Shown one piece after another: positions 1 through 6,278 of a DNA stretch of 7,040 nt. The notes beneath the pieces were generated by a model that did not search any database, was not told the origin of the DNA, and worked only from the letters and a program-made list of their open reading frames with translations. Each line of letters opens with the position of its first letter. Position 1 is the first letter of the stretch. Source of the stretch: Oscillospiraceae bacterium (lineage in GTDB: Bacteria; Bacillota_A; Clostridia; Oscillospirales; Ruminococcaceae); assembly GCA_017440445.1 (NCBI GenBank), contig JAFSHE010000194.1:1-7040 (forward strand), given 5' to 3'. Both the position numbers and the translations under genes were made by a program.

Positions 1-605
1 AGTTCTTCTGCTTTGATAACGGAGCGGAGCTTATACAGAGCCTCGGCAGCGGATACGATGTTATATTTCTTGATATAAACCTCGGCAGTCGTGAGGACGG
101 AATGGATATCGCAGCAGAGCTTCGGGAGCAGAATATTTCTGCACCTGTCATCTTCGTCACCAGCCTTGAAAACCGGGCTATCGACGGCTATGATGTGGGA
201 GCCTACGGTTTCGTGGTAAAAAAGAACCTCGATGAAAAGCTGCCCAAAGTCCTCGGGAAGCTATGGAAGGAGCATTTCTGCCGCCCTACCATCGCAATTC
301 AGACAAAGGACAGCACCGAGATAATAGAGTTTAACAGCATAGTATCTGCGCAGTCGCAGGGACGCTGCTCTCTGATAAAGACTGATACCACTGAGCTTGA
401 GGACGCTCGTCCTATCGGCAGGTTTGCGGAGCTTCTCGGTGACGATTTCGTGGAAGTCCACAAGTCGGTGTTCGTCAATATCTCTAAGATAAAGCGCATC
501 AATAACGACACTGTTACCATGTGCGATGAGAGCATCGTTCCTCTCAGCAGAAGAAACCGAAAAAATGTGATGTGCGCCGTAATGAAAAGGATCGGTGGAA
601 AATGA
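1..605 (+). CDS. LytTR-family response regulator, 5' end cut off by window
   Basis: This is a DNA-binding response regulator of the AgrA/LytR type. It should accept phosphate from the adjacent kinase and activate or repress promoters through its LytTR domain. The first complete codon is at 3, and 200 residues are visible. The receiver part contains YDVIFLDINLG with the likely phospho-acceptor Asp at bases 72-74, the conserved Thr in FVTS, and the conserved Lys in GFVVKK. The segment AIDGYDVGAYGF is characteristic of LytTR-linked receivers. The LytTR domain covers roughly the last 105 residues, including FVEVHKSVFVNISKIKRI and the terminal PLSRRNRKNV. The acceptor Asp usually sits near residue 55, so about 30 residues are missing upstream. 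The stop overlaps the kinase start (ATGA), indicating translational coupling. The promoter lies outside the window. Family assignment is firm; the target promoters are unknown. Confidence 0.93.
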   Translation, partial: FFCFDNGAELIQSLGSGYDVIFLDINLGSREDGMDIAAELREQNISAPVIFVTSLENRAIDGYDVGAYGFVVKKNLDEKLPKVLGKLWKEHFCRPTIAIQTKDSTEIIEFNSIVSAQSQGRCSLIKTDTTELEDARPIGRFAELLGDDFVEVHKSVFVNISKIKRINNDTVTMCDESIVPLSRRNRKNVMCAVMKRIGGK

Positions 606-2428
606 GAACTCAGCTTAAAAATCTCGCCTTTCCTGTGCTTATGGTGCTTGCGGTGGTGCTGGTGAATTTTTTTGTGTACTACACCTCGGTGTGCGGGGCG
701 GAGATAGTTCAGAGCCGTGACATCTACGGCGGAACAAGCTCTGCAAGCATATCCTCTGTGCGCAGCCGTACAAAGCTCATCTCAAAAAGCTATGAGGAGA
801 TCGCCGTTGAAGTTGAACTGTTCCATGATTATCAGGCGGCTGTGGTGTATGTGCAGGAAAACGATACAGCGGCTCTTTCACAATGGAAGGAGCTTACCTA
901 CGATCAGCGAAAGTCCCACGCACTGGAGCTTTACGACAAGTGCATCAAAGAGTATTCCTCGGATACGGAGAGGCTTTCAGAAAAGCTGTCCGCAGATATT
1001 GCAGACCGAAACGAAGTCCTTTCCTATCTCGGATATCTTGACGGGTATCAGGATTATGTTGCGGATATAGCAAACCGTTCGGAGTTTCTGTCGGACATCT
1101 CCATCTACAAAGAGGACAGCGGAATTGTCGGCAACATCGTGAAAACGCAGAAGGATTTCTACGGGCTTTCGGGAATTACCCTCACTCCCGTGGTTGAGGA
1201 CGGCTATCTCGCCCTAATAAGCTACCGCATAACGGATATCCTTGCGGTGCTTGTGGCGGTGCTGTCGCTGACTGTGCTCCGCAACGAGGGCGGCACTCAC
1301 CGCAGAGGTATCCTCTCGCCCGTGCTTATCACAGTTATTGGTACAGCGGCGATGTATATCGGGAACTATATACTGACAGCTAATTTCCTCGGACTTCCGC
1401 CGATGGATGCGGCGGTGCAGTCGATGGAGAGCTTTAAAAGCTGTCCGTATATGATAAATGCAGGTGCGCTTGTGGCTTGCATGATAGCTTTTAAGGTGCT
1501 GGGAGCGCTCGTGGTGCTGTTTGCGGCGGCTGTCATCGTTTCGACCGAGGGCAGACGGAGAGCCGTTTCGGCGCTTGTTATCGGGGGAGTTATCTGTGCC
1601 GAGATAGTCTTTGCCGTGACAGGTATCTCGGATATTCTGAGCGAGGTAAATATTCTGTCGTTCTTCAGCTTTGAGAGGTTCTTCATCCGCTATCTGAATT
1701 TGGATATTTTCGGAATGGCGACATCAAGACTTCCCTTGTTCATCGTCTTTGCTGCGGTGGTGTTCATCGTTATGGCGGCAGCGGCGGTGAGGAGCATTTC
1801 AAGGAGGTCTGCACAGCTCACCCAGAAAGCGGAGCAGGAATACTACGACGAGATAAACCGTCGTTACCTTGAGAGCCGAAAGATTCGCCATGACATCAAT
1901 AACCATCTGCTTGCGATAAATGCGCTTATCGAAACAGGCAACATCGAGCAGGCGAAACGCTACATCTCGGAGGTGCAGGAGCAGACCGACCTTGCCGCAA
2001 TGCCCGTCAAGACGGGGCGTGATGTGCTGGACGCTCTGCTGTTCAAAAAGACGGAGCAGGCTGCGGAAAAGGGTGCGGCTATTCAATACGAGGTTAGCTG
2101 TCCGCTGCTTGATTGCAGCATTTCTGACTACGACCTCTGCACGATATTCGGCAATATCCTCGATAACGCTATTGAGGCAGTCAAGGTGAGAGACCGTATC
2201 TCTGTCAGCATCAGCAAGCAGCACGATATGCTGTATATCTCCTGCGAAAACCCCTTTGACGGTGAGCTTAAACGCAGGGGCGAGAGGATAGTCACCACCA
2301 AAAAGGACTTCACCGCTCATGGCTTCGGACTTATGAGGATAAGGGACACCGCAAAACGCTGCGGCGGCGATGTGAATATCACTGCCGAGGACGGAGTATT
2401 TCGCATTGAGGTGCTTGTAAATAGCTGA
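602..2428 (+). CDS. GHKL sensor histidine kinase with an ABC-2 permease-like membrane domain
   Basis: This membrane kinase should phosphorylate the upstream LytTR regulator. I chose ATG 602 (608 aa). It overlaps the regulator's stop and follows AAAGGA at 586-591, while an in-frame GTG at 572 has no ribosome binding site and would only add a charged tail. Predicted layout: TM1 about 8-28, an extracellular region 30-205, TM2 206-226, TM3 237-258, TM4 284-314, TM5 319-341, TM6 374-397, then a helical linker and the kinase core. Core motifs are the H-box RKIRHDINNH (phospho-His430), the N-box FGNILDNAIEA (N518, N522) and the G-box HGFGL (573-577), as in AgrC-like HATPase_c_5 kinases. The six-TM part resembles the permease at 6275: residues 145-213 and 272-303 align with permease 49-116 and 191-222, sharing QS, F-x2-CP and K-x-L. 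The TM2-TM3 loop is shortened. Kinase identity is near certain. The permease origin is a hand alignment. Confidence 0.93.
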   Translation: MRTQLKNLAFPVLMVLAVVLVNFFVYYTSVCGAEIVQSRDIYGGTSSASISSVRSRTKLISKSYEEIAVEVELFHDYQAAVVYVQENDTAALSQWKELTYDQRKSHALELYDKCIKEYSSDTERLSEKLSADIADRNEVLSYLGYLDGYQDYVADIANRSEFLSDISIYKEDSGIVGNIVKTQKDFYGLSGITLTPVVEDGYLALISYRITDILAVLVAVLSLTVLRNEGGTHRRGILSPVLITVIGTAAMYIGNYILTANFLGLPPMDAAVQSMESFKSCPYMINAGALVACMIAFKVLGALVVLFAAAVIVSTEGRRRAVSALVIGGVICAEIVFAVTGISDILSEVNILSFFSFERFFIRYLNLDIFGMATSRLPLFIVFAAVVFIVMAAAAVRSISRRSAQLTQKAEQEYYDEINRRYLESRKIRHDINNHLLAINALIETGNIEQAKRYISEVQEQTDLAAMPVKTGRDVLDALLFKKTEQAAEKGAAIQYEVSCPLLDCSISDYDLCTIFGNILDNAIEAVKVRDRISVSISKQHDMLYISCENPFDGELKRRGERIVTTKKDFTAHGFGLMRIRDTAKRCGGDVNITAEDGVFRIEVLVNS

Positions 2429-2454
2429 AAATATATTTTCACAGTTCCGTTACA

Positions 2455-2515
2455 GCGATTTTTTCGGTTTTGCGAAGCAAAATCTCGGTCGCTCCGACCG
2501 AGAAGAAAAAATTGC
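2455..2515. repeat. Branched inverted-repeat module 1
   Basis: An 11-bp outer stem (2455-2465 with 2505-2515, one G-T pair) encloses two adjacent hairpins. The first is TTTTGC/GCAAAA (2468-2473 and 2477-2482) with a GAA loop. The second is TCTCGGTCG/CGACCGAGA (2483-2491 and 2495-2503) with a CTC loop. The sequence can fold into a three-way junction on either strand. Module 2 at 2570 has the same architecture and shares the CGGTCGCTCCGACCG hairpin. The sequence shows the symmetry directly. That this is a dispersed genomic repeat or an RNA-level element is inference. Because it follows the kinase stop, it could protect the 3' end of the transcript or act in attenuation. Confidence 0.7.
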
Positions 2516-2569
2516 AGCGTTGATTTCCAAGAACTTGGTTTTCAAAAAAACGGCTACATTTCAGATATG

Positions 2570-2630
2570 GCATTATTACACGGTTTCTGAAAGAAATTGC
2601 GGTCGCTCCGACCGCAAAGTGTAATAATGC
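2570..2630. repeat. Branched inverted-repeat module 2
   Basis: A perfect 12-bp outer stem (2570-2581 with 2619-2630) encloses two hairpins. One is TTTCT/AGAAA (2584-2588 and 2592-2596) with a GAA loop. The other is TTGCGGTCG/CGACCGCAA (2597-2605 and 2609-2617) with a CTC loop. The order (small GAA-loop hairpin, then GC-rich CTC-loop hairpin, closed by an outer stem) matches module 1. The outer-stem sequences are unrelated but complementary within each module, which suggests that structure is kept rather than sequence. About 54 bases separate the modules and contain a small CCAAG/CTTGG hairpin (2527-2538). Confidence 0.72.
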
Positions 2631-2653
2631 AAGTTTTGCTTTGCAAAACTTGC
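2629..2653. repeat. Perfect 11-bp hairpin with TTT loop
   Basis: GCAAGTTTTGC (2629-2639) is followed by TTT and its exact complement GCAAAACTTGC (2643-2653). Its first two bases are shared with the outer stem of module 2, so the two structures compete or stack. The core TTTTGC...GCAAAA also occurs in module 1 with a GAA loop. No T-tract follows, so it is not a terminator by itself. Confidence 0.65.
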
Positions 2654-2684
2654 CGCTTCTGCACAAAAATCAACCGCTTCTGCA
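2653..2684 (+). repeat. 11-bp direct repeat CCGCTTCTGCA
   Basis: CCGCTTCTGCA occurs at 2653-2663 and again at 2674-2684, starting 21 bases apart. The second copy forms the 5' arm and loop of the terminator. It may be a duplication trace from slippage or insertion, or it may be chance. No function is assigned. Confidence 0.5.
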
Positions 2685-2703
2685 TAAGCGGTTGATTTTT
2701 TTA
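2665..2703. terminator. Rho-independent terminator after the two-component genes
   Basis: A perfect 15-bp stem (2665-2679 with 2686-2700), core AATCAACCGCTT, closes a six-base CTGCAT loop and runs into a T-rich tail. The A-tract on the 5' arm gives T residues on the opposite strand too, so it could work in both directions. It separates the regulator/kinase unit from the lipoprotein/ABC unit, showing that these are two transcription units. Confidence 0.85.
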
Positions 2704-2720
2704 TTTCTGTCGGTTACAAT
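2692..2720 (+). promoter_or_regulatory. Candidate sigma-A promoter of the lipoprotein/ABC operon
   Basis: TTGATT (2692-2697) and TACAAT (2715-2720) are separated by 17 bases, close to the vegetative consensus. The -35 box lies inside the 3' arm of the terminator. Transcription would begin near 2727, giving a very short leader that starts at the AAAGGAG ribosome binding site (2727-2733), eight bases before ATG 2742. The position is right for the operon, but the short leader is a caution. A promoter upstream of the terminator cannot be excluded. Confidence 0.5.
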
Positions 2721-2741
2721 GCAGTTAAAGGAGTGATATTT

Positions 2742-4022
2742 ATGAGAAAGCTTTTATCAATAATTTCAGCGGCGTGCATCGCGCTTTCCTTCACTGCTTG
2801 TGCGGAGGAGATCCCGATGGAGGACTGTGTAAACACCAACCTCGGCGCTGCAAGTCATAATCAGATAATGCAGACTGAGAACGGCTATTACTATAACGCA
2901 ACTCAGTTCGGAACGCTTGCACTGCGCTATCACGACAACGCTACTGACAGCAATATCTTTCTCTGTGCAAAGCCCGAATGTACCCATGACGGAGATAAAT
3001 TCTGCACCGCCACCAACGAGACCTTCAGATCACTTTATACTGTGATGTACGGCGGATATATTTATGCAGCAGTGACCGAGGCAGATGGCGAGCAAGTGCA
3101 TTACAGGCTGCTTAAAGCTTCCCTTGACGGAACGGAGCTTACAGAGGTATGTACATATATGCAGACTAGCGGAAACAACAATGCAGCGGTTTTCCTGCAT
3201 GGCGACACAAGAACTATGGTGATACACAGGGGCTATGCATTCATCCCGTACACACTTTCATCGAACGACAGAGCGGTAGCGGGAGTATGCGGTACTGTGA
3301 TAGTTGACCTGCAAAGCGGCAAGTATAAACTATTGACGGAATATGACAGGGAAGAAACACAGGGACCTATCTATGTAAAGGCAGACGGTGACTATTTTTA
3401 TTATCAGGTGGAGTTCAAGGATTACTATACGGACAGTGAATTCCGCCGCTATAACATAAAGACGGACGAGGAGGAGATCCTCCCTCTTGCAGAGAGCCTG
3501 AAAGAAGCATTCGACATAGAGCTTGACGCAGACCTGATAAGATACACTATCGTTGACGGCAAGCTGTGGTATGCGTATTCTGCCGATATGCTTAGAGATA
3601 TTCGATGGGAGATATACATTTACGATCCCGAAACCAAAACTACAACGCTTGCAGAACAGTTTTCCGATAAGCTAGTAGAATACGAGGAATACACCGATAA
3701 CGGCGAGACACTTATCGCTATGTCCACTTACGCTGACCCTGACATTATGTACGACGGGCAGTATATCTATTTTTCGGAGCATGGCTTTTACGGACATCCG
3801 TATATGGAAACGGATATGAAGGTATATATCTTTACCCCCGAGGGTGAGATGCTGACAAGCTTTGCATACGAGAGGGAGGGTACATTCCTGATAAGCATTC
3901 TGGATGGTAATATGTATATCCAGACCGATGAAAAAACAGTTTTCTGTCCTGTTTCTGATATAATTTCAGGAAGTGTCGAATGGACTGAGCTTTACAAGTT
4001 TGAAAACGAAGGAGCATTATGA
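2742..4022 (+). CDS. Lipoprotein with probable beta-propeller-like repeats, copy 1
   Basis: A 426-residue predicted surface lipoprotein. The start at 2742 follows AAAGGAG at a spacing of eight; an in-frame GTG at 2733 lies within the ribosome binding site. The signal peptide is MRKLLSIISA followed by a hydrophobic stretch and the lipobox FTAC (lipidated Cys20; Phe at -3 is slightly unusual). A conserved Cys/His cluster follows: C75-AKPE-C80-T-H82-x5-C88. The rest has recurring segments such as GGYIYAA, GDYFYY, GKLWYAY and GQYIYF, each followed by a partner strand (RRYNIKTDE, IYIYDPETK). This pattern suggests a beta-propeller like DUF5050/TolB-type proteins. The next gene is a paralogue with the cluster at identical residue numbers. 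The operon link to an ABC exporter suggests a role at the membrane surface: substrate binding, sensing or self-protection. I know no specific function. Confidence 0.85.
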   Translation: MRKLLSIISAACIALSFTACAEEIPMEDCVNTNLGAASHNQIMQTENGYYYNATQFGTLALRYHDNATDSNIFLCAKPECTHDGDKFCTATNETFRSLYTVMYGGYIYAAVTEADGEQVHYRLLKASLDGTELTEVCTYMQTSGNNNAAVFLHGDTRTMVIHRGYAFIPYTLSSNDRAVAGVCGTVIVDLQSGKYKLLTEYDREETQGPIYVKADGDYFYYQVEFKDYYTDSEFRRYNIKTDEEEILPLAESLKEAFDIELDADLIRYTIVDGKLWYAYSADMLRDIRWEIYIYDPETKTTTLAEQFSDKLVEYEEYTDNGETLIAMSTYADPDIMYDGQYIYFSEHGFYGHPYMETDMKVYIFTPEGEMLTSFAYEREGTFLISILDGNMYIQTDEKTVFCPVSDIISGSVEWTELYKFENEGAL

Positions 4023-5356
4023 AAAAAGCAATATCAATTATCTTGACACTCTGCGCCTCCCTAACCCTCACCGCCTGCGGCGAGAGCAAAACAGAGTACC
4101 CCGATTACATCAGCGGCAACCCCTCTGACATCTGGGGAAATGCTATCATGGAGACCGAGGACGGCTTTTATCGCAATATCGACCATTTCCTGCTGTCGCT
4201 GTGCTATTACGACAAGGCTACGGGAAAGGCTGTGTACCTCTGCGCAAAGCCCGAATGTACTCACGATGGCAACGAATACTGCACCGCCACCAAAGAGGGC
4301 GTGTTCTATGACGCTAACATCTGCATGAGCGGCGGATATGTGTATTATTCCGCTTCTGAGTATGTGCAGGAGGACGAAAAGGAATACTATAAGCTCATCC
4401 GTGCAAAGGCTGACGGTACGGAATTCACCGAGCTGTGCACCTACCAGACGACTATGGGTAATGCTATGATGCACGGAATTTCTGCCGAAAACTACGGCAG
4501 AGTGATGGCGGTACATCGTGGGCTGGCAATAGTGCCGTTTTATGATTACGACCTGCCTACGCTCATGACAGACTACACCCCGAATACCATGATAATCGAC
4601 ATCGAAAGCGGCAGCTATCACAAACTTCCTACGCCCGATGTTGACCTTACAAAAACACAGTACGGACAGGGCGATTATTTCCTGTACGAGGACTGGCTGT
4701 ATTACACTATTTCGATGGAACACAGCAATAATTTCAAGTCGCTGTACCGCTACAATTTAGTCAGCGGAGCTACCGAAAAGGTGGAATTATCCGAAAAGTT
4801 CACCTCTTATGCGGTGATAGACGGCTGCGTTTATTACTCCACCCCGACAAAGGGAGAAGCTCCGTCAAAGCTGATTAAATACGACCTTGAAAGCGGCACT
4901 TTGACAGACCTCTCCGAGCAGTTTGTTATAGACGGAACGCCGTTCACAAATGCGGTGTTTATGTGGAACGGAGAGTACCTCATCATACAGGATACGCATT
5001 ACTTTACTGGCAGCGAGGGCATTGCGGCAGCCAATAAGGACAAGGTGCTTTTTATGGATAAGGGCGGAAATGCCGTTGCTGATTACAATATGTGGGACGC
5101 TCCTGTCCCTCGTCACATTGATGAATTTAATGATAAAGAATACATCGAATACGGTTTGAAATCTCAGAACGGAAAGCTGTATATCTGCACTCACTTCAAT
5201 TGCGACGATCCTCGTGTATATTACACCGATAGATTTAACGAGCTTGTCCTGTGCTGTGAGATAGAGGACATCATTTCGGGAAAAGCCGAATGGTACGAGC
5301 CTTTTGATTTCTATCAACTTCTGAAACCAAAGGAGGATAACAATGCTGGAGCTTAA
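4019..5356 (+). CDS. Lipoprotein with probable beta-propeller-like repeats, copy 2
   Basis: A 445-residue predicted lipoprotein, paralogous to the preceding gene and overlapping it by ATGA. GAAGGAG at 4008-4014 is the ribosome binding site. The signal peptide MKKAISIILT leads to a good lipobox, LTAC, with Cys20. C75-AKPE-C80-T-H82-x5-C88 sits at the same positions as in copy 1. A block around residues 41-170 is clearly shared (IMETEDGFY/IMQTENGYY, MAVHRGLAIVPF/MVIHRGYAFIPY), as is the C-terminal DIISG-x2-EW. Blade-like repeats include DWLYYTI...LYRYNLVSG and GCVYYST...LIKYDLESG. It is about 20 residues longer than copy 1, largely after the shared core. The two copies have diverged considerably, so duplication is not recent, yet the Cys/His region stays nearly unchanged even at DNA level. 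It overlaps the ATPase gene by 14 bases. Family assignment is by pattern only. Confidence 0.85.
   Translation: MKKAISIILTLCASLTLTACGESKTEYPDYISGNPSDIWGNAIMETEDGFYRNIDHFLLSLCYYDKATGKAVYLCAKPECTHDGNEYCTATKEGVFYDANICMSGGYVYYSASEYVQEDEKEYYKLIRAKADGTEFTELCTYQTTMGNAMMHGISAENYGRVMAVHRGLAIVPFYDYDLPTLMTDYTPNTMIIDIESGSYHKLPTPDVDLTKTQYGQGDYFLYEDWLYYTISMEHSNNFKSLYRYNLVSGATEKVELSEKFTSYAVIDGCVYYSTPTKGEAPSKLIKYDLESGTLTDLSEQFVIDGTPFTNAVFMWNGEYLIIQDTHYFTGSEGIAAANKDKVLFMDKGGNAVADYNMWDAPVPRHIDEFNDKEYIEYGLKSQNGKLYICTHFNCDDPRVYYTDRFNELVLCCEIEDIISGKAEWYEPFDFYQLLKPKEDNNAGA
5329..5336 (+). promoter_or_regulatory. Strong ribosome binding site for the ABC ATPase
   Basis: AAAGGAGG lies six bases before ATG 5343, inside the last codons of the second lipoprotein gene. 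It fixes the ATPase start and implies vigorous translation independent of the upstream stop. Confidence 0.8.
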
Positions 5357-6278
5357 ACACCTCACCAAAAAGTACGGAGAGAATACCGTGCTGAACGATA
5401 TTAACTTCACCTTTGGAACGGGAGTTTACGGACTTCTTGGTGCAAACGGCGCAGGTAAATCCACGCTGATGAATCTTATCACCGACAACATAAAGCGCAC
5501 CGATGGCGCAAGCAGGATGCTTGCGCAGTTGCGCCAAAAGGGCGGCAAGGACGCCGCCCAACCTAGCGCAACAGGAGAGATTTTATATAACGGCACTGAT
5601 ATACTGAAGCTGGGTGCGAAATTCCGCAAAAAGGTCGGCTATACTCCGCAGCTACAGGGAATGTACGAGGACTTTTCTGCCCGTGCATTCCTGCATTACA
5701 TAGGCTCGCTCAAGGGCATGAAGATGCGAGAGATAAAGCCGCAGACGGAGGAGTTTCTTGATGTGGTGGGACTTCGCAATGTTGCGCATAAGCGGCTGGG
5801 GAGCTTCTCGGGCGGTATGCGGCAGAGAGTTCTTATCGCAGCGGCAATGCTCGACAGAGCCGAGATACTCATCCTCGACGAACCGACAGCAGGTCTTGAT
5901 CCTGAGGAGCGTATAAGACTGCGCAACTACATCTCTGACATAGCGAGAGAGTGTACAGTAATTCTCGCAACTCACGTGGTGAGCGATATCGAATCCATCG
6001 CTGACAGCGTGATAATGCTCTGCAAGGGAAAGCCTGCGGCAATCGGAACTCCTGCACAGCTTATTGCAGGAGTAAAGGATAAGGTGTTTGAGATGTGCGG
6101 CAGCTATGAGGATATCTCCGCTCGCAAAGCGGATTTCGGAAAAGGTCAGGTATATCAGACGGAGCAGGGATTCGTCCTCCGAGTTACTGCGGACGAATGT
6201 CCCGATGGATTTTCTCCTGTCACGAACAGAATTGATTTAGAGGACGTTTACCTCTACTATGCGGAGGGACGGTCATGA
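5343..6278 (+). CDS. ABC transporter ATP-binding protein (ABC-2 exporter type) with in-frame insertion
   Basis: This is the nucleotide-binding subunit that should power the permease encoded next. Of 311 residues, motifs run: Walker A GANGAGKST (33-41), Q-loop YTPQ (Q103), signature FSGGM (155-159), Walker B LILDEP (176-181), D-loop GLDP (184-187) and the H-loop ATH (His211). All catalytic residues look intact, so the protein should be active. Residues 56-78 are an extra 23-residue stretch (ASRMLAQ...PSATG) between the Walker A helix and the EILYNG strand. Removing it gives TDG-EILYNG, the normal family sequence, at about 288 residues. The extra DNA is a palindromic element (separate entry). 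It sits in a surface loop where insertion would be tolerated. The C-terminal extension after 220 is typical of exporters of this class. The stop overlaps the permease start. The transported substrate is unknown. Confidence 0.94.
   Translation: MLELKHLTKKYGENTVLNDINFTFGTGVYGLLGANGAGKSTLMNLITDNIKRTDGASRMLAQLRQKGGKDAAQPSATGEILYNGTDILKLGAKFRKKVGYTPQLQGMYEDFSARAFLHYIGSLKGMKMREIKPQTEEFLDVVGLRNVAHKRLGSFSGGMRQRVLIAAAMLDRAEILILDEPTAGLDPEERIRLRNYISDIARECTVILATHVVSDIESIADSVIMLCKGKPAAIGTPAQLIAGVKDKVFEMCGSYEDISARKADFGKGQVYQTEQGFVLRVTADECPDGFSPVTNRIDLEDVYLYYAEGRS
5506..5574 (+). repeat. Palindromic element inserted in frame in the ABC ATPase gene
   Basis: About 69 bases, a multiple of three, with three nested inverted repeats. 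GCGCAAGCA/TGCTTGCGC (5506-5514 and 5518-5526) has a GGA loop. GTTGCGC/GCGCAAC (5528-5534 and 5566-5572) encloses GGGCGGC/GCCGCCC (5540-5546 and 5553-5559). By hand count it is about 65% G+C, higher than the surrounding gene. It corresponds exactly to the 23 residues absent from ordinary ABC ATPases. The boundary is uncertain by a few bases because GG flanks both ends. It resembles in principle the Rickettsia palindromic elements that insert into genes and are kept as peptide, but I claim no sequence relation. Whether other copies exist in the genome cannot be seen here. Confidence 0.75.

Noticed and set aside
572..601. GTG start at 572 for the histidine kinase
   Set aside because: There is no ribosome binding site in front of it. 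ATG 602 has AAAGGA upstream and the usual ATGA overlap with the regulator stop.
2455..2630. tRNA, riboswitch or CRISPR array
   Set aside because: The branched folds are too small and lack the T-loop and anticodon features of tRNA. I recognise no riboswitch core, and there are only two units with no regular spacer pattern.
2439..2666. 75-codon minus-strand open frame in the intergenic region
   Set aside because: It consists almost entirely of the hairpin modules; its repeated VGAT-x-I pieces are just the repeat cores translated. It has no convincing start signal.
2711..2730. GCAGTTAAA and CGGTTACAA as a LytTR operator
   Set aside because: They loosely resemble AgrA-type half sites, but the spacing is too short and they overlap the -10 box and ribosome binding site, so activation from here is unlikely. 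ACAGTTCCG at 2441 is an isolated half-like match only.
4061..4723. 220-codon minus-strand open frame
   Set aside because: It lies antisense to the second lipoprotein gene, whose signal peptide, lipobox and paralogy are clear. The protein has no recognisable domain.
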